This document shows, piece after piece, positions 25,222 through 32,904 of a stretch of DNA of 35,812 nt (its first letter is position 1; every line of letters begins with the position of its first letter). The notes beneath the pieces are model-generated. The model was not told the DNA's origin, ran no database searches, and worked only from the letters and a program-made list of their open reading frames with translations. Location: the IMG/VR virus record IMGVR_UViG_3300010885_023803, positions 1-35,812 of that record, one strand, 5' to 3'. Origin of the DNA: a virus. A program made the translations under genes and the position numbers.

Positions 25222-25776
25222 ATGGCAAAATCCTCAACCGCTGATTTAATCAGACACTTAGAAAACAACCTGCCTTACATAGGCCCAGTCAGTTACAAAT
25301 ATACTAGCACTAAAGAGTATCATGATGCTTTTCCCTGCGCCTATCGTCAGTGGCGAGCAGATAGTCATTGTAACTTAATCCACGGATACAGCTTCTCGAT
25401 GAAGTTCTACTTTGGTACCGACGAATTGGATGTTCGTAACTGGGCAGCCGACTATGGCGGTCTTAAAGAACTTAAAAAGATCTTAGAAGATCAATTTGAC
25501 CACACGCTTATCGTAGCCGCGGATGATCCAGACATGGAGACATTCAAGTTGCTACAAGAAAAGAATATGGCCAAGATTGTTGTACTACCTAAGTTAGGCT
25601 GTGAAGGCCTAAGTGACATGCTCTACAAGTATGTTAATGGTGTATACATTCCAGAAATGTGGGGCGAAGGCGAAGCCAAACGACTATGGTGCTATCGCGT
25701 AGAAGTTCGAGAGACACAGAGCAACATGGCGTTCCGTGAAGGTCATCGTGAATGGAATGAAGATTTATTTGCATAA
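25222..25776 (+). CDS. queD: QueD-like 6-carboxytetrahydropterin synthase
   Basis: QueD converts dihydroneopterin triphosphate to 6-carboxytetrahydropterin. The 184-residue protein has the catalytic Cys and His block (CAYRQWRADSHCNLIHGYSF), then ELDVRNWAADYGGLKELK, the catalytic region DQFDHTLIVA and LGCEGLSDMLYKYV, with RVEVRETQSNMA at the end. Two usual zinc histidines read as Tyr (AHRL to AYRQ, HGH to HGY). I believe this pattern marks a known QueD subgroup and is not damage. AAAGGAG precedes ATG 25222. It works between FolE and QueE. Confidence 0.88.
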   Translation: MAKSSTADLIRHLENNLPYIGPVSYKYTSTKEYHDAFPCAYRQWRADSHCNLIHGYSFSMKFYFGTDELDVRNWAADYGGLKELKKILEDQFDHTLIVAADDPDMETFKLLQEKNMAKIVVLPKLGCEGLSDMLYKYVNGVYIPEMWGEGEAKRLWCYRVEVRETQSNMAFREGHREWNEDLFA

Positions 25777-25927
25777 ACTTTGGCGACTTTGGGCAAAAAG
25801 TTTAGGAGAGAAAGCAGGTAGTACGGATTCTGAATCAGACCGTATTGCTTGCATTCGTACTTTAATTGTGTTATCATATATCATAACTAACTGCTTTATT
25901 GTGGCAGGTGTAATTCGACATTGGTAG
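25757..25927 (+). CDS. Small single-pass membrane protein
   Basis: I place the start at ATG 25757, inside the end of queD, giving 56 residues. The N-terminal half (LHKLWRLWAKSLGEKAG) is basic and amphipathic. A hydrophobic helix follows (IRTLIVLSYIITNCFIVAGV), and the end is IRHW. The pattern looks like a short membrane protein common in T4-like marine phages. It would be inner-membrane with a cytoplasmic N-terminus by the positive-inside rule. Function is unknown. Confidence 0.55.
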   Translation: MKIYLHKLWRLWAKSLGEKAGSTDSESDRIACIRTLIVLSYIITNCFIVAGVIRHW

Positions 25928-25931
25928 AAAA

Positions 25932-26213
25932 ATGGAATCAAAACAAGAAGAAATTCTAAATATCTTACAAGAAGAATGTGCAGAAGTAATACAAATGGTT
26001 TCTAAATGCCGCCGATTTGGATTAGATCAGCAACATTTAAAAGCAGACAAACCTAACCGAGATAAGCTCACTGAAGAAATTGGTGACGTTTTAGCCATGA
26101 TTAATTTATGTATAGAACATAACATTGTTAATCAAGATCAAGTAATGACTGCACAACAAAATAAATTTAAAAAATTAAAACAATGGTCAAATATATTTGA
26201 GATAGAAAAATGA
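25932..26213 (+). CDS. mazG: MazG-like nucleotide pyrophosphohydrolase
   Basis: MazG-fold enzymes cleave (d)NTPs to NMPs and PPi. This 93-residue, single-domain protein has the metal-binding helix pair [15 protein letters not shown] and [14 protein letters not shown], the family's ExxE and ExxD signatures. Phage MazG proteins are thought to clear host or unwanted nucleotides. The gene overlaps guaC by ATGA and follows queD, so it may help keep plain dGTP or intermediates low while modified DNA is made. That last point is inference. Confidence 0.8.
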   Translation: MESKQEEILNILQEECAEVIQMVSKCRRFGLDQQHLKADKPNRDKLTEEIGDVLAMINLCIEHNIVNQDQVMTAQQNKFKKLKQWSNIFEIEK

Positions 26214-27304
26214 GAATAGAAGAAGATATTAAATTAGACTTTAAAGATGTACTGATTCGACCGAAGCGTAGTACGTTATCAAGTCGTAAAGAAGTTGATC
26301 TAAATCGCACTTACAAATTTAAGCATAGTAGCAAGGAATGGTTTGGTGTGCCTATTATGGCATCAAACATGGACGGCGTGGGGACTATGGAAATGGCTGA
26401 AGCCTTGTATCGACATCGAATGTTTACTTGTTTGGTCAAACCTTACACCGAAGATCAATTTGGCGATACTATAGGGCGAATTGGTGGCAATTACCTAGCA
26501 GTCAGCACTGGTACTAGCACCAATGATTTCCAACGACTAAGTAGAATCATTAATAGCTATCCAGAAATACATTTTATCTGTATTGATGTAGCCAATGGTT
26601 ACAGTGAAGTCTTCGGTGATTATGTAGAAGAAGTAAGAAACGCATTTCCACACTGTACTATTATTGCCGGCAATGTTGTAACAGCAGACATGACACAGGA
26701 GTTAATTTTACGTGGCGCAGATATTGTTAAAGTGGGCATTGGCCCTGGTAGCGTTTGTACTACTCGTATCCAAACTGGTGTGGGCTACCCACAGCTTAGT
26801 GCTATTATTGAATGTGCCGATGCCGCTCACGGTCTTGGCGCTCATATTATTGCTGATGGTGGATGTGTTTGCCCTGGTGATGTTGCTAAGGCTTTCGGGG
26901 CTGGTGCGGACTTTGTAATGCTGGGCGGTATTTTGGCCGGGCATGATGAAGGTGGTGGGGAAATTATTCAAAAAATCACAGAGACTACAGAATTAGGTGC
27001 AATGGATCAAGGTGAACATTACCCTAGTAAAAAACTCAAAGTAGAAAAATATGTACAATTCTATGGTATGAGTAGTGATACGGCTATGGAAAAACACAGT
27101 GGCGGTGTTGCAGAGTATCGCAGCAGTGAAGGCCGCACAGTTGAAATTCCGTACAAAGGGCCAGTTAAAGACACAGTGTTAGACATGCTAGGTGGGTTAC
27201 GTAGTACTTGTACTTACGTTGGTGCATCAACTCTTAAACAATTACCCAAATGTACTACATTTATTCGAGTCAATCGACAAATCAATGATATTTTTTTAAA
27301 GTAA
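26210..27304 (+). CDS. guaC: GMP reductase
   Basis: GuaC reduces GMP to IMP with NADPH. The 364-residue TIM-barrel protein has the catalytic loop [12 protein letters not shown] with C183, the IMP-site segment [17 protein letters not shown], and the GuaC-type flap [18 protein letters not shown]. The ending, [13 protein letters not shown] with [14 protein letters not shown], separates it from IMP dehydrogenase, and there is no CBS domain. A phage GMP reductase would pull guanine nucleotides into the IMP/AMP pool. It sits between mazG and queE, each overlapping or a few bases apart. Confidence 0.92.
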   Translation: MRIEEDIKLDFKDVLIRPKRSTLSSRKEVDLNRTYKFKHSSKEWFGVPIMASNMDGVGTMEMAEALYRHRMFTCLVKPYTEDQFGDTIGRIGGNYLAVSTGTSTNDFQRLSRIINSYPEIHFICIDVANGYSEVFGDYVEEVRNAFPHCTIIAGNVVTADMTQELILRGADIVKVGIGPGSVCTTRIQTGVGYPQLSAIIECADAAHGLGAHIIADGGCVCPGDVAKAFGAGADFVMLGGILAGHDEGGGEIIQKITETTELGAMDQGEHYPSKKLKVEKYVQFYGMSSDTAMEKHSGGVAEYRSSEGRTVEIPYKGPVKDTVLDMLGGLRSTCTYVGASTLKQLPKCTTFIRVNRQINDIFLK

Positions 27305-27310
27305 ATTATA

Positions 27311-28201
27311 ATGTCTAAAATTAAAGTAAGTGAAATTTTTTATAGTGCTCAAGGCGAAGGTCGTTTTATAGGTGTGCCCAGTGTTTTCTTAAGAACGTTT
27401 GGTTGTAATTTTACCTGTTCGGGCTTTGGATGCGGCCCAGGGGTTAAAAGTACAGAAGCAGACGATGTTGCAAAAAACGTTCATTTGTACAAAGACTTCA
27501 ACAGTTTACCATTAGTAAATACTGGCTGTGACAGTTATGCCAGCTGGCATCCGGCATTTAAAGAACTAAGCCCGACCATTAATACAAATGACTTAGTGGA
27601 TCGTATGTTGAAACTTACACCCAATAATAAATGGGTGCAAGACAACGGCAATGACGTGCATCTTGTTATTACTGGCGGGGAACCCTTATTAGGTTGGCAA
27701 CGTGCATATGAAGAATTGTTGAGTAATTCTGCTATGGCTGATCTGCAAAATTTAACTTTTGAAACAAATGGTACTCAGGAACTACAACCTGCATTTAGGC
27801 ACTACTTACTTAATTGGACATTAAACTCTAAATTAAATTCTAAAGGTGAGCGTAGAACTTATAATAATCTCACCTTTAGTGTCAGTGCTAAATTAAGTGC
27901 CAGTGGAGAACGGTGGGAAGATGCTATCCGTCCCGAGATCGTTGCCAGCTATCAAAAAATTGGGCATACATATCTTAAATTTGTTGTTGAAACCGAAGAA
28001 CACTTTGCTGAAGTGGATCGAGCAGTAAAAGAATTCAGAGCAGGCGGATTTACTGGTGCTGTATACGTAATGCCGCAGGGAGGTGTTGTTACTCCCTACG
28101 AAAAAAATCGAGTTCGTGTGGCTGATTTTGCAGTCAGTAAAGGCTACTATTACAGTCCAAGACTACACGTTGACCTTTGGGGCAATGGGTGGGGGAAATA
28201 A
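27311..28201 (+). CDS. queE: QueE-like 7-carboxy-7-deazaguanine synthase (radical SAM)
   Basis: QueE uses SAM and a [4Fe-4S] cluster to turn 6-carboxytetrahydropterin into 7-carboxy-7-deazaguanine (CDG). The 296-residue protein opens with SEIFYSAQGEGRFIGVPSVF and has FGCNFTC (C32, C36). The usual third Cys two residues later is absent; candidates are C41 or C73 (NTGCDSYASWHP), as in the loop-extended phage-type enzymes I recall. LVITGGEPLLGWQ is the SAM-binding GGEP motif. It ends the FolE-QueD-QueE set, and QueC is not visible in this window. Confidence 0.87.
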   Translation: MSKIKVSEIFYSAQGEGRFIGVPSVFLRTFGCNFTCSGFGCGPGVKSTEADDVAKNVHLYKDFNSLPLVNTGCDSYASWHPAFKELSPTINTNDLVDRMLKLTPNNKWVQDNGNDVHLVITGGEPLLGWQRAYEELLSNSAMADLQNLTFETNGTQELQPAFRHYLLNWTLNSKLNSKGERRTYNNLTFSVSAKLSASGERWEDAIRPEIVASYQKIGHTYLKFVVETEEHFAEVDRAVKEFRAGGFTGAVYVMPQGGVVTPYEKNRVRVADFAVSKGYYYSPRLHVDLWGNGWGK

Positions 28202-28221
28202 TTTAAAGGAGATTTATTATA

Positions 28222-28422
28222 ATGGAAACGAAAAAAAGAACAATAGCCAGAATGATTAGTTATCGACTAACTGCATGGTCATTTACTATTCTTTGGACTT
28301 ATATGTTTACCGGTAATATTGCTAATGCCACTGGGTTTGCCACTGCCTTACACATTTTACTCAGTATTGATTACTACATTCACGAACGTATTTGGCTAAA
28401 AGTTAAGTGGGGATTAGAGTGA
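28222..28422 (+). CDS. DUF2061-type small membrane protein
   Basis: The 66-residue protein matches the DUF2061 pattern. A basic start (KKRTIARMISYRLTAW) is followed by a hydrophobic helix with a TG motif (YMFTGNIANATGF), and it ends with the family's YYIHERIWLKVKWG. It probably has two membrane helices. The biochemical role is not known. AAAGGAG lies before ATG 28222. Confidence 0.75.
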   Translation: METKKRTIARMISYRLTAWSFTILWTYMFTGNIANATGFATALHILLSIDYYIHERIWLKVKWGLE

Positions 28423-28652
28423 TGGGAATATCAACCAGCGACGAGATGACCCAATCATACGACCCGTTCAATGACCGTGCTCGATTTGAATATAAGTACA
28501 GTATTATTCCGCGTCGTTGCTACACTACTAATCGTTGGATATGGGGTTTATCAATGCGTGGTCGTAGAATTATTATGGGGCCTGGAGATCCAGTAATCAT
28601 GGATCGGTGGTATCATCGCAATGAAGCAATTATTAAGATGTTAAAAGGATAA
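28422..28652 (+). CDS. Small basic conserved phage protein
   Basis: I prefer ATG 28422, which overlaps the last base of the upstream stop, over a GTG at 28407. The 76-residue protein is Arg-rich. The distinctive block IIPRRCYTTNRWIWGLSMRG is followed by IMGPGDPVIMDRWYHR. It looks like a conserved family of marine T4-like phages, but I know no function. No signal or membrane segment is seen. Confidence 0.55.
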   Translation: MGISTSDEMTQSYDPFNDRARFEYKYSIIPRRCYTTNRWIWGLSMRGRRIIMGPGDPVIMDRWYHRNEAIIKMLKG

Positions 28653-28655
28653 GAT

Positions 28656-29069
28656 ATGGGAATATTCGATAAACTGTTTAGTAAAGAACAGCCTGTTAAA
28701 AAAGAAACAAAGATACCGGTCGGTGAATCAGCACCCAGGACTAAAAAAACTACACAATCTAAGAAAACACCTAAGCAAATTGCCACAGAAAAAGGCGAAC
28801 CTTACGTTAATATAATCAGTGTAGAATTGGACCCGGAGAATATTGGCAATGGTGCATTTGAATTAGATTGGAATGATTTTTTTGTAGCCAAATTGGTTCG
28901 ATCCGGTTATAAAGGTAAAGACGATCAGCAAATTGTTGATCAATGGTTCCAGGACGTTTGCAGAAATGTTGTTATGGAGACATTCGAACAATATGAAGCC
29001 AATAATCCCAGACCGCTATCTGGAATTCAACGTAAAGATCTGGGCGGTGGCAGAAGTGAAATAAGTTAA
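28656..29069 (+). CDS. Conserved protein with Lys-rich linker
   Basis: The 137-residue protein has an N-terminal helix (GIFDKLFSK), a low-complexity Lys/Thr/Pro linker to about residue 45, and a folded C-terminal part with FELDWNDFFVAKLVRSGY and IVDQWFQDVCRNVVMETFE. The layout suggests an adaptor that contacts DNA or a partner through its tail. I cannot name the family. It starts four bases after the previous stop. Confidence 0.5.
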   Translation: MGIFDKLFSKEQPVKKETKIPVGESAPRTKKTTQSKKTPKQIATEKGEPYVNIISVELDPENIGNGAFELDWNDFFVAKLVRSGYKGKDDQQIVDQWFQDVCRNVVMETFEQYEANNPRPLSGIQRKDLGGGRSEIS

Positions 29070-29079
29070 AAATAAATTC

Positions 29080-29772
29080 ATGATCAATTATTGGAACAAA
29101 GAAACTATTCCGTATAGTTGGAATCCTAAAAGCACACAAGCAAAATGGTCTGGCAGTGATACCATTGATAAATTTAAACAAAATCCAGAATCTTCTAAAT
29201 GGCAGAACATAGATATAACATATAACTATAGCTGCGAGGGATTCAGAACTTACGATTTTGACTCTTTAATAGGAAAAGAAATTGATGTAGCATTAGGCTG
29301 TAGTCATACTATGGGAGTAGGTAATCCTGTCGAATGTATATGGCCCAGTCTAATAGAAAAATCTAGACCATACCCTATGCTCAATTTAGGATTAGGTGCT
29401 GGAACAACAGACACGGTTGCTAGAATTTTAACCAACATTACTGGTTTATTTCAAATCAATACTGTATTCATCTTTTGGCCTGAGTTTGTAAGATTTGAAC
29501 TGTATACTGACGAAAGAGCAAATTTTATAATACCACAGAACAGTCAATTAGAGCAGATATGGAATATGGATCAACAAGTTTCGACACAACGATTTTATAA
29601 AAATAAACTAATTGTGGATTTACTGGGTCATAATACGATTAATTTAACAAATGGGTTAGTTTTTAAAGAACATCGAATATTAGATTGGGCACGCGACGGC
29701 ATGCATTTTGGTCCTGAAACTCATAAATTAATTGCAAAATTATTCTCAGAGAAGTTGACAAATATCGAATAA
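29080..29772 (+). CDS. SGNH-hydrolase-like protein
   Basis: The 230-residue protein has the SGNH layout. GCSHTMGVGNPVECIWPSLI (near residue 74) is the nucleophile block with Ser as the candidate, LNLGLGAGTTDTVARIL supplies the Gly, and DGMHFGPETHKLIAKLF near the C-terminus gives the catalytic DxxH. Such enzymes remove acyl groups from sugars or lipids. In a phage it could trim host polysaccharide or a decorated virion sugar. No signal peptide is seen, so it acts in the cytoplasm or on particles. Confidence 0.65.
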   Translation: MINYWNKETIPYSWNPKSTQAKWSGSDTIDKFKQNPESSKWQNIDITYNYSCEGFRTYDFDSLIGKEIDVALGCSHTMGVGNPVECIWPSLIEKSRPYPMLNLGLGAGTTDTVARILTNITGLFQINTVFIFWPEFVRFELYTDERANFIIPQNSQLEQIWNMDQQVSTQRFYKNKLIVDLLGHNTINLTNGLVFKEHRILDWARDGMHFGPETHKLIAKLFSEKLTNIE

Positions 29773-29783
29773 ACTGCTATTAT
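29755..29783 (+). promoter_or_regulatory. Sigma70 promoter for the exonuclease gene, near-leaderless
   Basis: A perfect TTGACA (29755-29760) and TATTAT (29778-29783) are separated by 17 bases. The expected start of transcription (about 29790) is two or three bases before the ATG at 29793, leaving almost no leader and no Shine-Dalgarno in the transcript. Confidence 0.7.
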
Positions 29784-29792
29784 TACTGTACT

Positions 29793-30764
29793 ATGCGATA
29801 TCTAATTGTTGACACAGCTAATACATTTTTTCGTGCAAGACACAGTGCCCATCGTCAAAGCGACACATGGGATAAACTAGGTTTTGCTATTCACGTAACT
29901 CTTGCCAGTGTAAACAAAGCATGGCGAGATCAAAAAGCAGACCATGTAGTATTCTGTCTCGAAGGTCGTAGCTGGCGCAAGGATTTTTATGAACCCTACA
30001 AGAAAAACCGTGCAGTTGCCCGGGCGGCGCTTACAGAAAAAGAAGCAGAAGAAGACAAATTGTTCTGGGAAGCTTTTGACGATCTTAAAACGTTCTTATC
30101 CGAACGCACCAATTGTACTGTTCTCCAGCACAAAGAGTTGGAAGCAGATGACTTGGTGGCAGGATGGATCCAAGCACACCCTCAGGATCACCACACCATC
30201 GTAAGCAGTGACACTGATTTTCATCAGTTGCTGGCTGACAATGTCAATCAATACAATGGTATCGCAGATGAATTACACACATTAGAAGGAATTCTTGACA
30301 AGAAAGGCAAACCTGTTATTGACAAGAAAACGAAACTGCCTAAATTGATCCCCGACCCCGAATGGATCTTGTTTGAGAAGTGTATGCGAGGAGATCCCAC
30401 AGACAATGTCTTTAGTGCATACCCCGGAGTTCGTAAAACTAAATTACAAGAAGCTTTCACCGATTTAAAAAACAAAGGATTCGCGTGGAATAATCTAATG
30501 TTAACGAAATGGGTTGACCATAATAAACAAGAGCACAAGGTACTAGACGATTATAATAGAAATCGTGTACTGGTCGATTTAACAGCTCAACCCGACAACA
30601 TTAAAGTTAAGATTGCAGAAACTATTGCACAAGGAAGTATAACACTTAGCAGACCAATGGTGGGTGCTCAATTTTTAAAATTTTGCGGCAAGTATGAACT
30701 TAACAAATTAAGCGAAAATCCTTCTGCTATTAGTTCAGTGCTGTCAGCGAGTTATCCAGTATGA
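29793..30764 (+). CDS. 5'-3' exonuclease / RNase H, FEN superfamily (T4 Rnh-like)
   Basis: T4 RNase H removes Okazaki RNA primers and flaps. The 323-residue protein has the acidic residues of the FEN/5'-exonuclease fold in order: IVDTANTFFRARH (D7), VFCLEGRSWRKDFYEPYKKN, ELEADDLVAGW, IVSSDTDFHQLL and RGDPTDNVFSAYPGVR, which starts the H3TH DNA-binding part. The length is near T4 Rnh (305). It would act with the polymerase and clamp at 8.6-13.0 kb. It has its own strong promoter and overlaps the next gene by ATGA. Confidence 0.9.
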   Translation: MRYLIVDTANTFFRARHSAHRQSDTWDKLGFAIHVTLASVNKAWRDQKADHVVFCLEGRSWRKDFYEPYKKNRAVARAALTEKEAEEDKLFWEAFDDLKTFLSERTNCTVLQHKELEADDLVAGWIQAHPQDHHTIVSSDTDFHQLLADNVNQYNGIADELHTLEGILDKKGKPVIDKKTKLPKLIPDPEWILFEKCMRGDPTDNVFSAYPGVRKTKLQEAFTDLKNKGFAWNNLMLTKWVDHNKQEHKVLDDYNRNRVLVDLTAQPDNIKVKIAETIAQGSITLSRPMVGAQFLKFCGKYELNKLSENPSAISSVLSASYPV

Positions 30765-31000
30765 ATATACGAATTCAAAAACTTGCCGAGCAGGCCACTG
30801 ATGTTATTGAGATTGTTAATCCGGACACAGGAGTTACTCACTCTCGAGAATTTTTTGACAAAGAAAAGTTTGCCAAATTAATTATAATCGAATGTGCTGG
30901 ATTATTTCCTAACGTTTATGTGTCACTCGAAACTGAGTGGGGACACACTCCTGTTATTGCAGAAGATTATATAAAAAATTATTTTGGAGTTGAAGAATGA
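30761..31000 (+). CDS. Small conserved phage protein
   Basis: The 79-residue protein has an acidic, probably alpha/beta make-up, with the block EKFAKLIIIECAGLF in the middle. Similar small proteins occur in T4-like marine phages, without a known role. It is coupled to the exonuclease gene and to the tiny membrane peptide downstream by four-base overlaps. Confidence 0.55.
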   Translation: MNIRIQKLAEQATDVIEIVNPDTGVTHSREFFDKEKFAKLIIIECAGLFPNVYVSLETEWGHTPVIAEDYIKNYFGVEE

Positions 31001-31086
31001 AGTTCATTCATAAGGTTATGATTACCCATGCTGTTATTATGATAGTATGGGCTTGTTATATTATAAATTTAGTCTTAGAGAATTGA
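30997..31086 (+). CDS. 29-residue membrane peptide
   Basis: ATG 30997 overlaps the upstream stop by ATGA, and the frame runs to TGA at 31084-31086, three bases before the bilin reductase. The peptide starts MKFIHKVMITH and continues with one hydrophobic helix (AVIMIVWACYIINLVL). The tight fit between two genes and the clear helix argue for a real small protein, although chance cannot be excluded at this length. Confidence 0.5.
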   Translation: MKFIHKVMITHAVIMIVWACYIINLVLEN

Positions 31087-31089
31087 AAA

Positions 31090-31764
31090 ATGACCACTAA
31101 TATTTGGCAACGAATCTCAAAAGTAGCAGAATTCTTTGAATCACGTTTCAAAGAAACAGGCACACCCATTGTAGATGTGGCTGAATCCTACGACTGGTAT
31201 AATCGGCTATACACCAGCTCTACATATCGCAGAGCGCACGTTGAGATTGTAGACAAAACTGCCAGTCACAAGATTCTTGTGTTACATTGCACAGTATTTC
31301 CGCACTACAATGACCCTAGTCCAATTTGGGGATTTGATGCAGTGTGTGGTCCAAGCAAGATCACAGGAGCATTTCATGATTTCAGCAACGGTGGAGATCC
31401 CAACCATTTTATGATGAAACATTTTGCCGAAACCGTAAAAGATGTAACTTGGAATAAGCCCAGAGTATTACCACAGTGGGCATCCGAAATTTTTAGTTCA
31501 AACATTGTGGCTGCAGGTAATGTTAGCGACGAAGCTGAATTAGACAACTTGTGTCAGCTAGCCGAATCAAACTTGGATTACTATCTAAACAATGTGGGCA
31601 AAACTGCACAGTCTGAAATTGATTATTGGCCAATTCAAAGTCGGTACAATGCCAATAACAAATTGAATCCACATGTGGCTCGTAGCATGATTTCCATGGG
31701 CGTAGAAGAAGCTGTAATTAAAAAGTTTATCGACGAAGTATTATATCCAGAACATAGACTATGA
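31090..31764 (+). CDS. pcyX: Ferredoxin-dependent bilin reductase (PcyX-like)
   Basis: These enzymes reduce biliverdin to phycobilins with electrons from ferredoxin. The 224-residue protein has the family's core: ILVLHCTVFPHYN with H66, SPIWGFDAVCGPSKITGAFH with D83 (17 residues on, the spacing I expect for the H88/D105 pair of PcyA), LPQWASEIFSSN, and NNKLNPHVARSMISMGVEEA near the C-terminus. PcyX, from marine viral contigs, is the closest match I recall and makes phycoerythrobilin. PebS is the other phage type. No heme oxygenase to make biliverdin is in the window, so it must come from elsewhere in the phage or the host. Confidence 0.85.
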   Translation: MTTNIWQRISKVAEFFESRFKETGTPIVDVAESYDWYNRLYTSSTYRRAHVEIVDKTASHKILVLHCTVFPHYNDPSPIWGFDAVCGPSKITGAFHDFSNGGDPNHFMMKHFAETVKDVTWNKPRVLPQWASEIFSSNIVAAGNVSDEAELDNLCQLAESNLDYYLNNVGKTAQSEIDYWPIQSRYNANNKLNPHVARSMISMGVEEAVIKKFIDEVLYPEHRL

Positions 31765-31771
31765 GTCAAGA

Positions 31772-31897
31772 ATGAAACTATACAAACACAGCAACGGTAA
31801 GACACATTTCTTTCCTGAAACAATTCCAAAAGGATGGGAAGTTATGTTGAACCCAAATACATTTAATGTTATATGGCGGCGAATTCGGAGCAGATAA
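31772..31897 (+). CDS. 41-residue basic protein
   Basis: The frame from ATG 31772 to TAA 31895-31897 fills the gap between the bilin reductase and the next gene almost exactly. The product starts MKLYKHSNGKTHFFPETIPK and ends in a basic tail (IWRRIRSR). The spacing and codon use resemble the neighbours. No function is known. Confidence 0.5.
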   Translation: MKLYKHSNGKTHFFPETIPKGWEVMLNPNTFNVIWRRIRSR

Positions 31898-31900
31898 AGT

Positions 31901-32137
31901 ATGAACAAAGAACTATTAAAGAAATTTCAATTAGAGGCAGGCGGTAGTCATTACCCTGGCATTAATCCAGATATGCAGTTGTCTTTTGCTCGACAAATTG
32001 TTAACGAATGTATCGATGCTGTTCGTAATACAGATACTAGGCATGCGTACACTACTTTCGACAAAGGCTTAATTGATGCCACTGTCCAACGATCCATCAA
32101 ATCGATTAAAGAAAGATTTAATCACGATGTCGTTTAA
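31901..32137 (+). CDS. Small conserved phage protein
   Basis: The 78-residue protein contains LEAGGSHYPGINPDMQLSFA and FARQIVNECIDAVRNT, a pattern I associate with small proteins in marine phages. The GGSHYP start is distinctive. It is probably helical. No function is known. It overlaps the next gene by 11 bases. Confidence 0.55.
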   Translation: MNKELLKKFQLEAGGSHYPGINPDMQLSFARQIVNECIDAVRNTDTRHAYTTFDKGLIDATVQRSIKSIKERFNHDVV

Positions 32138-32363
32138 AATTCATCAAAGTCGATTTCGAACTTTGCGATCAAAAGATCCCAACTTTAATTTAATAGATGG
32201 ATTATTGATTACCCCTCGAGCAGGATTTGAGATCAGCAAAGGTTGTCCAAAAGAATACAAGATGATTATCAGTGAATGTATTAATAACGGTTGGATTAAA
32301 CCTGTAGCAAATGTTTACGACCATGAATTAACTTTTGACTTATTAAAGGAGATAACTGTATGA
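32127..32363 (+). CDS. Small hypothetical protein
   Basis: I choose ATG 32127, which gives 78 residues and a short overlap; an upstream in-frame start would overlap the previous gene much further. The sequence has SKDPNFNLIDGLLITPRAGF and ISECINNGWIKPVANVYDH. It has no recognised domain, and it overlaps the next gene by ATGA. Confidence 0.5.
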   Translation: MSFKIHQSRFRTLRSKDPNFNLIDGLLITPRAGFEISKGCPKEYKMIISECINNGWIKPVANVYDHELTFDLLKEITV

Positions 32364-32746
32364 AACTTATCGATGTAATCGTGGCCGCCCAAGGCCGAGT
32401 CAGCGGCGGCAGTGAATACTGTTGGATCTGCTGGGGGGATGATGCAAGATTCATGGAATTTGCGGATGTTGACGGGCAAGAATTTTGTACAGTGATATTT
32501 GACTGCAAAACCTATAATGTCTATGACATTCAAATTTTTGTACCAGGGTACGATCAATGTTTTATTTGGTGGAATCCTGAGTTTAAAGAATCTCATCACA
32601 ACGAATCAGAGGTTCGTAACATTGACCCACTGAGGGCCTACGATGATGTATTTTTTACTGAAGTAGATGAAAAAACTATAATGGAATATCTTAGAGATGT
32701 AACAGCCACTTACTATGACAATTTACCTGTACCGGAGTCCGCATGA
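32360..32746 (+). CDS. Acidic hypothetical protein
   Basis: The 128-residue protein is acidic and rich in Trp, Tyr and Phe. YCWICWGDDARFMEFADVDG near residue 20 and QIFVPGYDQCFIWWNPEF near residue 57 suggest an all-beta fold. AAAGGAG lies before ATG 32360. The gene is coupled by short overlaps on both sides. Function unknown. Confidence 0.5.
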   Translation: MKLIDVIVAAQGRVSGGSEYCWICWGDDARFMEFADVDGQEFCTVIFDCKTYNVYDIQIFVPGYDQCFIWWNPEFKESHHNESEVRNIDPLRAYDDVFFTEVDEKTIMEYLRDVTATYYDNLPVPESA

Positions 32747-32904
32747 AATCATTTAGAGCGTGGTTGCAAGAGTTATGGTATGCAAACTGCGAAGAACGTA
32801 TGAGTTGGGGCAGTAAAAAACTTTCACTGAGTGAATACTTTAATCAGTACAAATGGTGGCTGCGGCGGGAATACAGATTCCAACAAAGGAATAAAAATGA
32901 TTGA
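32743..32904 (+). CDS. 53-residue basic, Trp-rich protein
   Basis: ATG 32743 overlaps the previous stop, and TGA ends at 32904, eight bases inside the next gene. The product (starting MKSFRAWLQELWYANCEERM, later KWWLRREYRFQQRNK) is basic and amphipathic. The two overlaps are the main evidence that it is real. Confidence 0.5.
   Translation: MKSFRAWLQELWYANCEERMSWGSKKLSLSEYFNQYKWWLRREYRFQQRNKND

Noticed and set aside
28218-28223. TATAAT just before the DUF2061 gene
   Set aside because: It overlaps the start codon itself and has no -35 box at the right distance, so it cannot serve this gene.
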